Assembly: GCF_020829595.1 (NCBI RefSeq)
Contig: NZ_JAIVFW010000054.1
Location: 1-53,151, forward strand
DNA length: 53,151 nucleotides
Direction: 5' to 3'
From: Nostoc sp. CHAB 5844
GTDB lineage: Bacteria; Cyanobacteriota; Cyanobacteriia; Cyanobacteriales; Nostocaceae
The notes under the pieces were generated by a model. That model did no database searches. It had not been told where the DNA came from and saw nothing but the letters and a program-made list of their open reading frames with translations. Position numbers and translations under genes: made by a program. Shown here one piece after another: positions 9,231 to 17,563 of the stretch (position 1 is the first letter of the stretch; each line of letters starts with the position of its first letter).

Positions 9231-9432
9231 GAGTCAGAATTCAGAATTGAATTTGTAGCTCGTGGCGAATGAATAAACGGGTTTAAGACCCCCGCTAAAT
9301 TTTTAATTTAGCGGTCTACAATTAGCGCAAAGTCTGAGCGGAGGCTTCCTCCGATCAGAACTTTGTAAGAAAGTGGCGGGTCTGAATCCCCCACGCTCTT
9401 GTTCTGACTCCTGAATTCTGACTTCTGAATTC
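9231..9432. repeat. Structured intergenic element bounded by EcoRI-rich STRRs
   Basis: Bounded by GGAGTCAGAATTCAGAATT on the left and CTGACTCCTGAATTCTG on the right, which are partly inverted. Inside are a perfect 9-bp hairpin CCGCTAAAT/ATTTAGCGG (9292-9314), a second hairpin CGGAGG/CCTCCG (9340-9354), and repeated GGGT..ACCCCC and GGGT..ATCCCCC blocks. It could be a mobile palindrome or a structured RNA. Confidence 0.5.
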
Positions 9433-9506
9433 TTCTTCAATTTGGCGATCGCTTAAGACGCTCACTTGTCATTTTAAATGATTCAACAGTCACGTAACCT
9501 GTAACT

Positions 9507-9552
9507 TAAGTAGGTCGGTGTGAATATTTATCGTTGAGATGAGGCAGGAGGG
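9507..9552. repeat. Dispersed repeat, inverted copy of 43032-43079
   Basis: AAGTAGGTCGGTGTGAATAT and the following GAGGCAGGAGG appear as the reverse complement at 43032-43079 with only a few differences. Confidence 0.65.
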
Positions 9553-9745
9553 AAGAGGTTTGAGTCTATTTCATTTTTCTTAACATAGTTTTGTTTTTCC
9601 ACATTGTTCTACTTGAACGCAATCTACCAATCAATAAAGTTTTATATTCCTGGAGATAGAGACTCACTCAATAATAGTAAATGCGGTATCCTGTTTAAAC
9701 GTCATACCTGATTGCTGATAAATTCAATAGCTAATAAATATAGAG

Positions 9746-9857
9746 GTGACTGTCGTCGGCTTTGCCGACAGTCACGCAACTGCCGCGCATGGTTTCCCGA
9801 CAGTCACGCGAGTGGCGTTTGCTTACGTCAACCCAACATGAATCTTGGTGTTGGGTT
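9746..9857. repeat. Two adjacent palindromes in a dispersed repeat
   Basis: GTGACTGTCG/CGACAGTCAC (9746-9775) and AACCCAACA/TGTTGGGTT (9830-9857) are perfect inverted repeats. The intervening CTGCCGCGC..GTTTCCCGAC resembles the repeats at 3.7 and 28.1 kb. Confidence 0.55.
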
Positions 9858-9970
9858 TCGCTGATGCTCAACCCAACCTACGGCTAATGCACTAAATTAG
9901 TCCGGTCATGCTACTACGTATATTTCAAAAATCAAATAAGAGTCCTATAGTTCTTCTCCCTTCTATTTCC

Positions 9971-10008
9971 TAGCCTCTAGCCTCTAACCCCTAGCCTCTA
10001 ATCTCTAT
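9971..10008 (+). repeat. STRR (CTAGCCT-type heptamers)
   Basis: A run of TAGCCTC/TAACCCC heptamers upstream of the HEAT-repeat gene. Similar runs are at 15208-15241 and, inverted, at 24478-24497. Confidence 0.7.
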
Positions 10009-10131
10009 TTTCCCGACAAATCTCATCATGTCGAAACATAAAGTGTACAATAATCTAGCAAATACCTATCAGGCATAGAATTATTGGCACGGGGGGTTAT
10101 ATATAAATCCCACTCGGCATCTAAATGAAGT

Positions 10132-10890
10132 ATGTATGACGACGATGACCTAAGCCTACTCGATCCTGAAGTAGAGCTAGAAAGCCCTCTCGACAAAATG
10201 GAGCCGCTAACTGCTGAGTCAGAAGTGGCAAAGCCCGATCCAGAAGTGATGTTAGCCCTTTTGGAAAATCCGCAACCGCAGCAGAGAATGCTGGCGGCGC
10301 GAGCTTTTTGTGATATTGAAGATGAACGGGCTACTCCTTTACTGATTCGGCTGTTAACAGATTCTTGCCCCTTAGTGCGAGTGAGTGCAGCCTACGGTAT
10401 CGGTCGCAATCCTAGCCAAGAAGCAGTAGAACCATTAATTGCCCAACTCAACCAAGATTGGAATGGCTATGTACGTAAAGGTGTAGTTTGGGCATTGGGA
10501 AATTGCCGCGATCGCCGTTGTTTAGCACCCCTAGCAGATGCTTTAAGAACAGATATTTCCGCAGTACGTTTGTGGTCGGCTAGTGCTTTAGCACAAATGG
10601 CAGAAGTGGGTTATGAGGCAGTTGTCGGCGCGATTCCATCTTTAATTGAAGCTTTAGTCCAAGACCCAATCGCCGCAGTTCGGAGTAACAGCGCCTGGGC
10701 AATTGGTCAGTTATGCAAGGAACTGCCCTCTAATATAGTTTATGCCACAGCCATTGATGCCTTAATTCAAGCCTTTGCCGAAGACAAAGATTTAGGTGTG
10801 CGAGAAGATGCCAAAGCTGCGCTATTAGGCGTAGGCGACCCCCGTGGTTTACAGCTAATCGAAACTTTAGAACAAGAGGGATGGTTTTAA
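10132..10890 (+). CDS. HEAT-repeat (PBS-lyase-like) protein
   Basis: 252 aa. An acidic N terminus (MYDDDDLSLLDPEVELE, to about residue 40) precedes four to six HEAT-like helical repeats of about 31 residues, for example ATPLLIRLLTDSCPLVRVSA, AVEPLIAQLNQDWNGYVRKG, CLAPLADALRTDISAVRLWS and IPSLIEALVQDPIAAVRSNS. These are the E/F-type repeats of phycobilin lyase and NblB-like proteins, but such repeats are also general protein-binding scaffolds. No phycobiliprotein gene is nearby, so a bilin function is not claimed. The chosen ATG is the only one before the repeats. Confidence 0.85.
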   Translation: MYDDDDLSLLDPEVELESPLDKMEPLTAESEVAKPDPEVMLALLENPQPQQRMLAARAFCDIEDERATPLLIRLLTDSCPLVRVSAAYGIGRNPSQEAVEPLIAQLNQDWNGYVRKGVVWALGNCRDRRCLAPLADALRTDISAVRLWSASALAQMAEVGYEAVVGAIPSLIEALVQDPIAAVRSNSAWAIGQLCKELPSNIVYATAIDALIQAFAEDKDLGVREDAKAALLGVGDPRGLQLIETLEQEGWF

Positions 10891-10893
10891 TCA

Positions 10894-10925
10894 AGTCTGA
10901 AGTGTGAAGTCTGAAGTCTGATGTC
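10894..10925 (+). repeat. STRR (GAAGTNT heptamers) after the HEAT gene
   Basis: GTCTGAAGTGTGAAGTCTGA-type heptamers begin 4 bp after the stop codon. Confidence 0.65.
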
Positions 10926-11069
10926 AACAGTTAAAATTAGTTTTTGACGGTTAGCTGTAACTAAAAAAGAATGAAGCATGAAGGAAAAATTGATACAATA
11001 CTTTCCCCATAAGCGAGAAAAGTCAGTTTCTCTTGGCTCATCACCTATTCCTCAAGGAATGTATGAATT

Positions 11070-11110
11070 TCATACTTCATACTTCACACTTCACACTTCA
11101 CACTTCACTT
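11070..11110 (-). repeat. STRR (ACTTCAC heptamers) overlapping the cupin stop
   Basis: About five copies of CACTTCA-type heptamers run into the 3' end of the cupin gene. The TGA stop of that gene is inside the array. Confidence 0.75.
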
Positions 11111-11512
11111 ATTTTCAGCTGTTGGCTTGATCAAGTTGAGGTCATAAGGACGTTCGATATCATCCTCACCCAAATACTCCCCATTTTGAATTTCCAAAAT
11201 CACTAAGGGAATTAAGCCAGGATTTTCTACTTTATGTAATGTTGCTGCTGGAACATAAGTGGATTCGTTTCGGTTCAGCAATACTTCCGTCTCTCCACAA
11301 GTTACCTTTGCGACACCAGAGACTACAACCCAGTGTTCATTGCGGTGGTAATGGATTTGTGGTTTAATGCCGTGCCTGGGCTTAATTTCAACACGGCTAA
11401 TTCTGTAAGTATCACCCTCTTCAATCACCTCCACATTACCCCAGTATCTCGCTCCTGAATGTGAAGACAATTCATGGCTATTGGGTTGCTCGTTGTTATC
11501 ATTTTGAGTCAT
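11105..11512 (-). CDS. Mannose-6-phosphate isomerase-like cupin (type II C-terminal domain)
   Basis: 135 aa from the ATG beginning MTQNDNNEQ. The cupin core matches the C-terminal isomerase domain of bifunctional GMP/PMI (AlgA/XanB-type) proteins: YWGNVEVIEEGDTYRISRVE, RHGIKPQIHYHRNEHWVVVSG with the HxH..E metal cluster, then ESTYVPAATLHKVENPG and the late VLEIQNGEYLGEDDIERPYD. Stand-alone versions are common in cyanobacteria and are annotated as phosphomannose isomerases, though isomerase activity in them is often untested. A TTG two codons upstream is an alternative start. The stop codon lies in an STRR array. Confidence 0.85.
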   Translation of the reverse strand: MTQNDNNEQPNSHELSSHSGARYWGNVEVIEEGDTYRISRVEIKPRHGIKPQIHYHRNEHWVVVSGVAKVTCGETEVLLNRNESTYVPAATLHKVENPGLIPLVILEIQNGEYLGEDDIERPYDLNLIKPTAENK

Positions 11513-11689
11513 AACCAAACGTTTTAACTAGACGGCTATTACTATTGTTCAGTAATAAGAGCGTAAATGAGTTGACAATCTGCCACATTTTTGGTGTAGT
11601 TCTTCAACTACTTACGAAATAAACTACATAAACAAAATATAGTAGTTCTAAGTTATTAGTAATTTATGGAGAAATGAAGTTTACCTAAT

Positions 11690-11955
11690 GATTACAATTC
11701 AGGAATCGGAAGATATTGCCTATTTCCGCAGCATATCGCTCTTTAGTCACTCTCGCTAGATAAAAATCCCAAACCCTTATTTTTACAGACTTTCATAAAT
11801 TTAGGCGTAGGTTGGGACTTGCGATCGCTCGTCACATTACAGAACTGCATGGTAGTACAGTCAAAGTCGAGAGTCCTGGCGAAGGTTTAGGAGCAACATT
11901 TACTATCAGATTGCCCGTAATTACAAAGGGTAAAGCGATCGCTCTACCCTTCTAA
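11690..11955 (+). pseudogene. Remnant of a histidine-kinase HATPase domain
   Basis: Translating 11800-11955 gives RRRLGLAIARHITELHGSTV followed by KVESPGEGLGATFTIRLP and a TAA at 11953. This is the G2 box and C-terminal strands of a HATPase_c domain (normally GLGLGLAIVRH). Upstream, 11695-11750 still resembles the DNA of a G1 box (CAGGAATCGGAA, as in DTGIGI) and of FLPHIFDRFSQ (CCGCAGCATATCG..CTTTAGTCA), but broken by frameshifts and a deletion. No start codon, HisKA domain or intact frame remains. Confidence 0.75.
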
Positions 11956-11982
11956 CAAATAAATACACCAATTTAATTATTT

Positions 11983-12276
11983 TTAACTTTCATGTTCTGG
12001 TTGATGATTATCTGTTTGTCTATTAGTTTCTAACAGACGTGAAATAAACACATCTGGTTTTCTACTAACAACAGATATAACTTGATCAATAGCAACCACT
12101 TCACTGGTTTTCACAACCATTTCCCACAAAGTATCTTCTTCTGTATCTTTGTTATGAGTTCTGTGTTTAAAACATAACAAATCATCACAAACATTGATAA
12201 TTGTTGCGAAATACCACTTATCTCGGATCAATAGCCAAATTTCTTGCTCTAAGTAATTTTGGAGAATTGACTTCAC
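11983..12276 (-). CDS. Hypothetical protein
   Basis: 97 aa from a GTG start, no family recognised. It begins MKSILQNYLEQEIWLLIRDK and has a compact beta-rich-looking N-terminal half (WYFATIINVCDDLLCFKHRT) followed by a charged tail rich in His, Gln and Asn. No signal peptide or TM segment is visible. The gene is flanked by the histidine-kinase remnant and by STRR-rich DNA. The ribosome binding site is weak, so it may be a minor or decaying gene. Confidence 0.45.
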   Translation of the reverse strand: MKSILQNYLEQEIWLLIRDKWYFATIINVCDDLLCFKHRTHNKDTEEDTLWEMVVKTSEVVAIDQVISVVSRKPDVFISRLLETNRQTDNHQPEHES

Positions 12277-12480
12277 AATGTTTATATCATAAAAACAATT
12301 TTGTAAATGCTACTTTGGGAATAGATATTAGGGCAACAGGGAAAATACTTAATTGTGATGCAATATAATACTACAGCGTCATCTGGATGTAATCTGATTA
12401 AAGCGAATTCAGAATTCTGAATAATCTAACCGTGATAGGGATGTAGTAGTTGCGAATTTATACTGAATTCTGAATTCTAT

Positions 12481-14313
12481 TTAGATAACTTCAGACTTGA
12501 TTTGCGCGATCGCTGTTAACATTTGTTGATAATATTCAATGTTTCCTTCTTGATAATAAATGTTGGCAGATTGTTGAAAATCAGCGATCGCACCTTGAAA
12601 ATTTTCTAATTGGCGGTAGACATCAGCGCGTAACATATAAGCTGAAGCCCAATGGGGTTGACGCTGCAAGGCTTGGTTTAAGTCAGCTAATGCACCCTGT
12701 AAGTCGCCCAACAACAAACGGCTGCGCCCTCGATGATACCAGTCTTCTGCAAAGCTGGGGTCAATGGCAATGGCTTGATTATAATCGGCGATGGCGTGTT
12801 GATAATCTTGCAGGGCATAGTAGGTACTGGCGCGATCGCTATAAAATGCTGCGGAGTTAGGATTAATCTGCAAAGCTGTGGTATAGTCTGCAACTGCACC
12901 GTGATAGTCATGCAAAGCATAGCGCAAGGAACCCCGATTGTAATAAGCCTCTACTAAACTGGGGTTAATTTTTATAGCTTGATTGTAATCTGCCAAAGCT
13001 CTTTGTTCGGCTGCTAAAAAGCGCAGCGCATTACCTCGGTTACAGTAAGCTTGAGAAAAATCAGGCTCAATTTTGATTGCTTGGGTGTATTCTTCCACAG
13101 CTGCTAGATAATCTTGCAAAGCTTCACGCGCTAAACCGCGACCGTAGTATGCTGTAGCTAACTTGGGGTTGAGTTGCAATGCGCGATTGTAATCTAAAAT
13201 TGCTCCTTGATAATCGCCTAAACAACGACGTGCTGTAGCGCGATCGCAGTATCCTGCTGCATATTCGGGGTGAATTTGCAAGATGCGATTGCTATCTGCA
13301 ATTGCACCTTGATAGTCACCTAATTGACAACGAGCATAAGCCAGAAAACCGTAAACTAAAGCTAAAGTCGGATTTTTTGCTAATGCTTGTTCATAATCTG
13401 CGATCGCACCTCGATAATCGCCCAAAGTTGCCCGTACTAGTCCCCGTTCGTAGTATGCTTGAACATCTTCAGGATTTAAATTCAGAGCTTGGTTAAAGTC
13501 AGAAATCGCCGCCGGATAATCTTTCAGGTAGGAACGGACAAGTCCGCGATTGTAGTACGCCGGGGCAAAATTTGGGTTAATTTGTAATGCGCGATTGTAA
13601 TCAGCAATTGCTGCTTGATAGTTTCCTAGGGCATAGCAGGTATTACCGCGGTAATGGTAAGCTTCGACTAGATAGGGATCTAACTGTAATGCCCGCTCAT
13701 GATCAGCGATCGCTTGCTCATATTCTTCTAAAATATGGAAAATATTACCTCGACTGCTGTAAACGGCAGCATACTGGGGATACCACTGTAATGCTTGCTG
13801 AAAATCTGCTAGTGCTACTTGGTAATCGCCATTCTCGCTACGAGCTACACCCCGATGATGAAAAGCTCGTGCTATATCAAAATCTATATATGTAACTAAC
13901 TCAGGATTAATTTCGATCGCTTGCTGATAATCAGCGATCGCTCGATCATACTCGCCTATCGCACAGTAAACATTTCCCCGACCGTGATACGATTCTGCTA
14001 GGTTGGGATTAAGTGCCAATGCCCACTCGTAATCAGCGATCGCTGCTTCGTAATCTGCTAGAGAGTAACGAGTGTTGCCTCGATTGTGATAAGCTTCCGC
14101 AAAATGGGGATTAATTTGGATTGCCTTGTCGAAATCGGCAAGCGCCCCATAATAATTTAGGAGTGAGCTATACAAAATATTACCGCGATTATAGTAGGCT
14201 TCAGCAAAGTTTGGTTTTAGCTGAATCGCCTCGCTATAATCTGCGATCGCTCCTTGAAAGTCTCCTTGCAAATTTTTGTTAAAACCTTGGTTAAAAAAAT
14301 CGTCAGCATTCAT
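12481..14313 (-). CDS. 17-unit TPR protein
   Basis: 610 aa consisting almost entirely of 34-residue tetratricopeptide repeats. I count 17 units, most with the A-YY-RG...GDY..AIADYN.AL.INP consensus (for example LVEAYHYRGNTCYALGNYQA). The fifth unit carries an insertion of about 8 residues. A short C-terminal helix follows (IEYYQQMLTAIAQIKSEV). There is no signal peptide or enzymatic domain, so it is probably a cytoplasmic protein-interaction scaffold. The DNA repeats are diverged but contain many HIP1 sites. It is flanked by STRRs downstream and a MITE-like element upstream. Confidence 0.92.
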   Translation of the reverse strand: MNADDFFNQGFNKNLQGDFQGAIADYSEAIQLKPNFAEAYYNRGNILYSSLLNYYGALADFDKAIQINPHFAEAYHNRGNTRYSLADYEAAIADYEWALALNPNLAESYHGRGNVYCAIGEYDRAIADYQQAIEINPELVTYIDFDIARAFHHRGVARSENGDYQVALADFQQALQWYPQYAAVYSSRGNIFHILEEYEQAIADHERALQLDPYLVEAYHYRGNTCYALGNYQAAIADYNRALQINPNFAPAYYNRGLVRSYLKDYPAAISDFNQALNLNPEDVQAYYERGLVRATLGDYRGAIADYEQALAKNPTLALVYGFLAYARCQLGDYQGAIADSNRILQIHPEYAAGYCDRATARRCLGDYQGAILDYNRALQLNPKLATAYYGRGLAREALQDYLAAVEEYTQAIKIEPDFSQAYCNRGNALRFLAAEQRALADYNQAIKINPSLVEAYYNRGSLRYALHDYHGAVADYTTALQINPNSAAFYSDRASTYYALQDYQHAIADYNQAIAIDPSFAEDWYHRGRSRLLLGDLQGALADLNQALQRQPHWASAYMLRADVYRQLENFQGAIADFQQSANIYYQEGNIEYYQQMLTAIAQIKSEVI

Positions 14314-14454
14314 CTACGTTAAATGGGCTGTGAAACTCCCGTCCCCTAATTTTAGGATGGGTGCTGTTTTGTATCAATTGATTTCAGCGGATTTTCACAA
14401 TTTCCCTTGTAAATGTAAATTAGCAGCCACAACAATACAGCAGAAATACGTGTA

Positions 14455-14558
14455 ATACCATTTCACTTGAAAATTGATACATTTAGGCAGGCAGAGGAGC
14501 AGGGGAGCAGAGGGGCAGAGGAGAAATTATTTGTATCATTTATTTGGTGAAATGGTGT
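14455..14558. repeat. MITE-like palindromic repeat, copy 2
   Basis: About 104 bp with the same ends (ATACCATTTCAC..GGTGAAATGGTGT) and the same purine-rich centre as 2398-2492. The block GAGAAATTATTTGTATCATT and the following TATTTGGTGAAATGGT are identical in both copies. It lies in the 476-bp gap between the TPR gene and the ParD-like gene. Confidence 0.75.
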
Positions 14559-14789
14559 AACATCCTACTTATGAAAAAATCAGTATAAATCTCTTAATAT
14601 TTTTCCTTTTATCTTGTTGTAAGGTAGCAATCCCGTTTGATTTATGAACTTACTTTTATAGAGATAAAAGGGAACAGGCAATAAATAGATTTGTTAACAA
14701 CTTATTTATAATTGCTTAAGTTACCAAAAAGGTTATTAATAGCAAAACACAGTAAAATTTTAGAACAGATAATAGAGGTAACTCAACCA

Positions 14790-15047
14790 ATGAATATTTT
14801 GGTCACAGATGAAGATGAGCAACTACATAAATTTCGGAGCGAATTAGGAAAATATACAAATACTCAAGAAGTGATTAACACAGCATTAAAAGTAATAGAA
14901 GAAAATTTGCACCGTCCCGCAGACATAAATCAAAAAATAACTATAGAAGATGAAGATGTTTGCTACCGAACATTCGGCGATCGCTCCATGGCAGAAGGAT
15001 GTGATTATACAAAAGATTACATTGATTGCGAATTAGTTGAAAAATAA
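14790..15047 (+). CDS. ParD-like ribbon-helix-helix protein (orphan antitoxin-like)
   Basis: 85 aa from the ATG preceded by AGAGGT at proper spacing; an earlier in-frame start at 14712 lacks such a site. The first 45 residues (MNILVTDEDEQLHKFRSELG, then YTNTQEVINTALKVIEENL) match the strand plus two helices of ParD/CopG-type ribbon-helix-helix antitoxins, where YxSxxEVIRxALRxLEE is usual. The C-terminal 40 residues are acidic, as in toxin-binding tails. No RelE/ParE or other toxin ORF follows within the next 195 bp, so this is an orphan antitoxin or a regulator derived from one. Confidence 0.6.
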   Translation: MNILVTDEDEQLHKFRSELGKYTNTQEVINTALKVIEENLHRPADINQKITIEDEDVCYRTFGDRSMAEGCDYTKDYIDCELVEK

Positions 15048-15207
15048 ATTCATAGCTAGTACCGATAAAAAAGAAATTTACAGTTGCTGAGTATATTTAC
15101 TGTAAATTTCTATTAACTAAATTGTGCTGATCAAAAACAGATTAGAGATTAGGTACTAGGTAATATTATTTTTACTCAGCAAAGCCTAATCACAGCAAAA
15201 TTCCTGT

Positions 15208-15241
15208 TTTTAGCCTCTGTCTCTAATCTCTAGCCTCTATT
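15208..15241 (+). repeat. STRR (TCTAGCC-type heptamers)
   Basis: TAGCCTCTGTCTCTAATCTC-type heptamers end directly at the rubrerythrin stop codon. Confidence 0.65.
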
Positions 15242-15242
15242 T

Positions 15243-15977
15243 TTAAGCAGCGACTTTTTCTTCCAGTGGTTTAAAAGTCTTTTTGGTAGCACCACAAATT
15301 GGACATTGCCAATCATCGGGAATATCTTCAAAAAGTGTACCAGGGGCAATTCCCGAATCAGGATCGCCAGCTACGGGATCGTAAATCATGCTACATTGCC
15401 GACAAATCCATTTGCGAGTTTGGGGATCATCACTAGCCACTCTGGTAGGTGCTTGTCCGCCGTTTAATACTTCTAGTGCTTCAGTGTAGCGATCGGCGTG
15501 GTAATTTTCGATAAATTTGAGCAACCCAAAACGATGTGCAGCTTCCCGAAATGTATTGGCGTGTTCGCCGGATTCTTGTGCTTGCTTGAGAAATTCTGCG
15601 GCGGCGGGATTGTCGCGTTGGCTCTGCCCGCCGTAGGCATCGCTTTTTGCAGCTGCGGCAAATTCAGGATACATTGTAGTGTATTCGTAAGTCTCACCTG
15701 CTATTGCTAAAGATAAGCACCGAGAGACAATTTGCTTTTTTTGTTCATCAGTCAAAGCGGCGGGATTTTCCACCACAAGTTCTGGATGCAGCAACTCAAA
15801 ATGAGCAAAAGCGTGTTCGGTTTCTTGTTCTGCGGTTTCGCGGAAAAGTTTTGCTAAATCTGAAAATCCCAATTTACTCGCAACTTTAGCAAAAAATAGA
15901 TACTTACGGTTTGCCATCGATTCACCACCGAAGGCTGCTTCTAAGTTATGAAGTGTCGTAATGTTTGATAAATCCAT
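15243..15977 (-). CDS. Rubrerythrin with C-terminal rubredoxin domain
   Basis: 244 aa. The N-terminal ferritin-like four-helix domain (about residues 1-165) carries the diiron ligands, with [17 protein letters not shown] and [17 protein letters not shown] visible. The C-terminal domain (about 185-235) is a full rubredoxin: [10 protein letters not shown], then [20 protein letters not shown] and CPICG. The loop between the Cys pairs is as long as in free rubredoxins, longer than in classical rubrerythrins. The protein reduces hydrogen peroxide using electrons passed through the rubredoxin iron. Related cyanobacterial proteins help protect against peroxide, including in heterocysts. Confidence 0.93.
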   Translation of the reverse strand: MDLSNITTLHNLEAAFGGESMANRKYLFFAKVASKLGFSDLAKLFRETAEQETEHAFAHFELLHPELVVENPAALTDEQKKQIVSRCLSLAIAGETYEYTTMYPEFAAAAKSDAYGGQSQRDNPAAAEFLKQAQESGEHANTFREAAHRFGLLKFIENYHADRYTEALEVLNGGQAPTRVASDDPQTRKWICRQCSMIYDPVAGDPDSGIAPGTLFEDIPDDWQCPICGATKKTFKPLEEKVAA

Positions 15978-16160
15978 AGTGTTGGGATGCCTGTTAACTA
16001 AGATGCCTAGGAAAAAAACAGACTTTAAATCAGGTTAATGAGCAAATTTTGTATACCAGAAAACGTTTTATCAAAATTTTGCTTCGCTCATCTTTCTTTA
16101 CCTGTTTCGCTCGCTGTTCCAGGAAGATTATAAAACCAAAAAAGTTGTGATTGTCATCAC

Positions 16161-17255
16161 TTAACTTGCTTGAAGTTCTAAAAATGGATAGTCTGTGTAT
16201 CCAGTAGCATCGGAGGCGTAAAATGTCTTTTGATCTGGTGTATTTAACTGGGCATTCAACTGTAAACGTTTTGGTAAATCAGGGTTCGCCAAAAATAGCC
16301 GACCAAAAGATACTAAATCGGCATTGTTGTTAGCTAAAATACTATCTCCGGTTTGGCGAGCGTAGCCGCCATTGGTAATTAATGTCCCTTGATAGATTTG
16401 GCGAAAGTGAGGTGTGACAGGATGCATCACTTCACGATTTGCCAAATCAGTTTCATTTGGTTCCATTAAGTGGAGATATGCTAGTCCAAAGCGATTTAAG
16501 GCATTAATAGCATAGCCAAATGTCTCTTTTGGATTGGAATCAGACATTCCATAAAATGTATTACTTGGTGAAAGCTTAATACCTACACGATTTCCGCCCC
16601 AGACATTGGTGACAGCTTCCACAACTTCTAAGAGAAATCGACTGCGATTTTCAATCGAACCACCATACTCATCAGTGCGCTGATTTGAGGCATCTTGTAA
16701 AAATTGGTCAATTAAATAGCCAAATGCCCCGTGAAGTTCGACACCATCAAATCCAGCAGTCAAGGCATTTTCGGCACCTTTACCAAATTGCTCGACAATA
16801 CCAACAATCTCTTGAGTCTCCAAAGCACGGGGTGTTTCTAAAGAGACTTTACCATTAGGAGTGTGCAGCGAACCAACACCAGCGATCGCACTTGGCGCTA
16901 CTGGCAATTCTCCACCCAGCAAAAACGGATGGGCAATTCTGCCTGAATGCCACAGTTGTAGAAAAATCCGTCCCCCTTGTTCATGCACAGCATCAGTGAC
17001 TAACCGCCATCCGGCTATTTGTTCTGCTGTGTAAATTCCAGGACAGTTGATATATCCCAAACTCAACGGTGAAACTGCTGTACATTCACTCACAATTAAC
17101 CCTGCACTTGCACGTTGGGTATAGTAAGTCGCCATCAGTGAGTTAGGAACATTGTCAATTGCCCGTAAACGAGTCATGGGTGCCATGACGATGCGGTTAG
17201 GAAGTTTGTAAGGGCCAAGTTGAACAGGTGTGAATAGATTGATTTGAGAATTCAT
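16161..17255 (-). CDS. Old Yellow Enzyme family ene-reductase
   Basis: A 364-aa FMN-dependent TIM-barrel oxidoreductase. The start LFTPVQLGPYKLPNRIVMAP, the YYTQRASAGLIVSE strand, QLWHSGRIAHP, the HGAFGYLIDQFLQDASNQR segment with the following RTDEYGGSIENRSRF, and the late LVSFGRLFLANPDLPKRL phosphate-binding region are all diagnostic of the NemA/OYE family. It would reduce activated C=C bonds such as enals, enones or maleimides using NADPH. It shares orientation with the SDR gene upstream (307-bp gap), so the two might be co-expressed, although the gap contains repeats. Confidence 0.93.
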   Translation of the reverse strand: MNSQINLFTPVQLGPYKLPNRIVMAPMTRLRAIDNVPNSLMATYYTQRASAGLIVSECTAVSPLSLGYINCPGIYTAEQIAGWRLVTDAVHEQGGRIFLQLWHSGRIAHPFLLGGELPVAPSAIAGVGSLHTPNGKVSLETPRALETQEIVGIVEQFGKGAENALTAGFDGVELHGAFGYLIDQFLQDASNQRTDEYGGSIENRSRFLLEVVEAVTNVWGGNRVGIKLSPSNTFYGMSDSNPKETFGYAINALNRFGLAYLHLMEPNETDLANREVMHPVTPHFRQIYQGTLITNGGYARQTGDSILANNNADLVSFGRLFLANPDLPKRLQLNAQLNTPDQKTFYASDATGYTDYPFLELQAS

Positions 17256-17314
17256 GCTGACATTTCCATAGTTAAAAGCCAGAATTCAAGAAAAAGAATA
17301 AAACATTTTCGGAT

Positions 17315-17357
17315 GGAACTCGAAATTTTGAGTAAAAAGCATGAAACTTCGAGTTCC
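17315..17357. repeat. Inverted repeat in the OYE-SDR gap
   Basis: GGAACTCGAA and TTCGAGTTCC form a perfect 10-bp inverted repeat separated by 23 bp. Further related words (ACTTGGAGC, AACTTGGAGTT) follow to 17398. It lies just upstream of the OYE gene and might be an operator or a small palindromic repeat. Confidence 0.45.
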
Positions 17358-17491
17358 AAGGCTGACACTTGGAGCAAAAAACTCAAAACTTGGAGTTATA
17401 GCAAAGAGCATATGTTTTGAGAGCGTAAATGTCAGGAAGAGTAATTTTTTACCTCCTGCTTCACTTCGACTACGCTCAGTGACCACCTGCC

Positions 17492-17563
17492 TTCTGCCTG
17501 GTTGGTGAGCGACTTGCCTTGAGCGAAGCCGAAAGGAACCGAACCACTGCCTCCTGCCTCCTG
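17492..17563. repeat. Dispersed repeat, inverted relative to 6034-6106
   Basis: Contains CCTGGTTGGTGAGCG, GAGCGAAGCCGAA and CCGAACCACTGCCTCCTGCC, matching the reverse complement of 6034-6106 with an inserted segment. It abuts the SDR stop. Confidence 0.6.

Larger units (their letters stand above)
9176..10131. other. Repeat-rich intergenic region, no gene seen
   Basis: About 950 bp with no convincing ORF on either strand. It holds a structured element (9231-9432), a copy of the repeat shared with 43032-43079 (9507-9552), hairpins at 9746-9775 and 9830-9857, and STRRs at 9971-10008 just upstream of the HEAT-repeat gene. Confidence 0.7.

Noticed and set aside
12733-12957. Forward ORFs opposite the TPR gene (also 13302-13496 and 13587-13895)
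   Set aside because: Antisense shadows of regularly repeated TPR codons.
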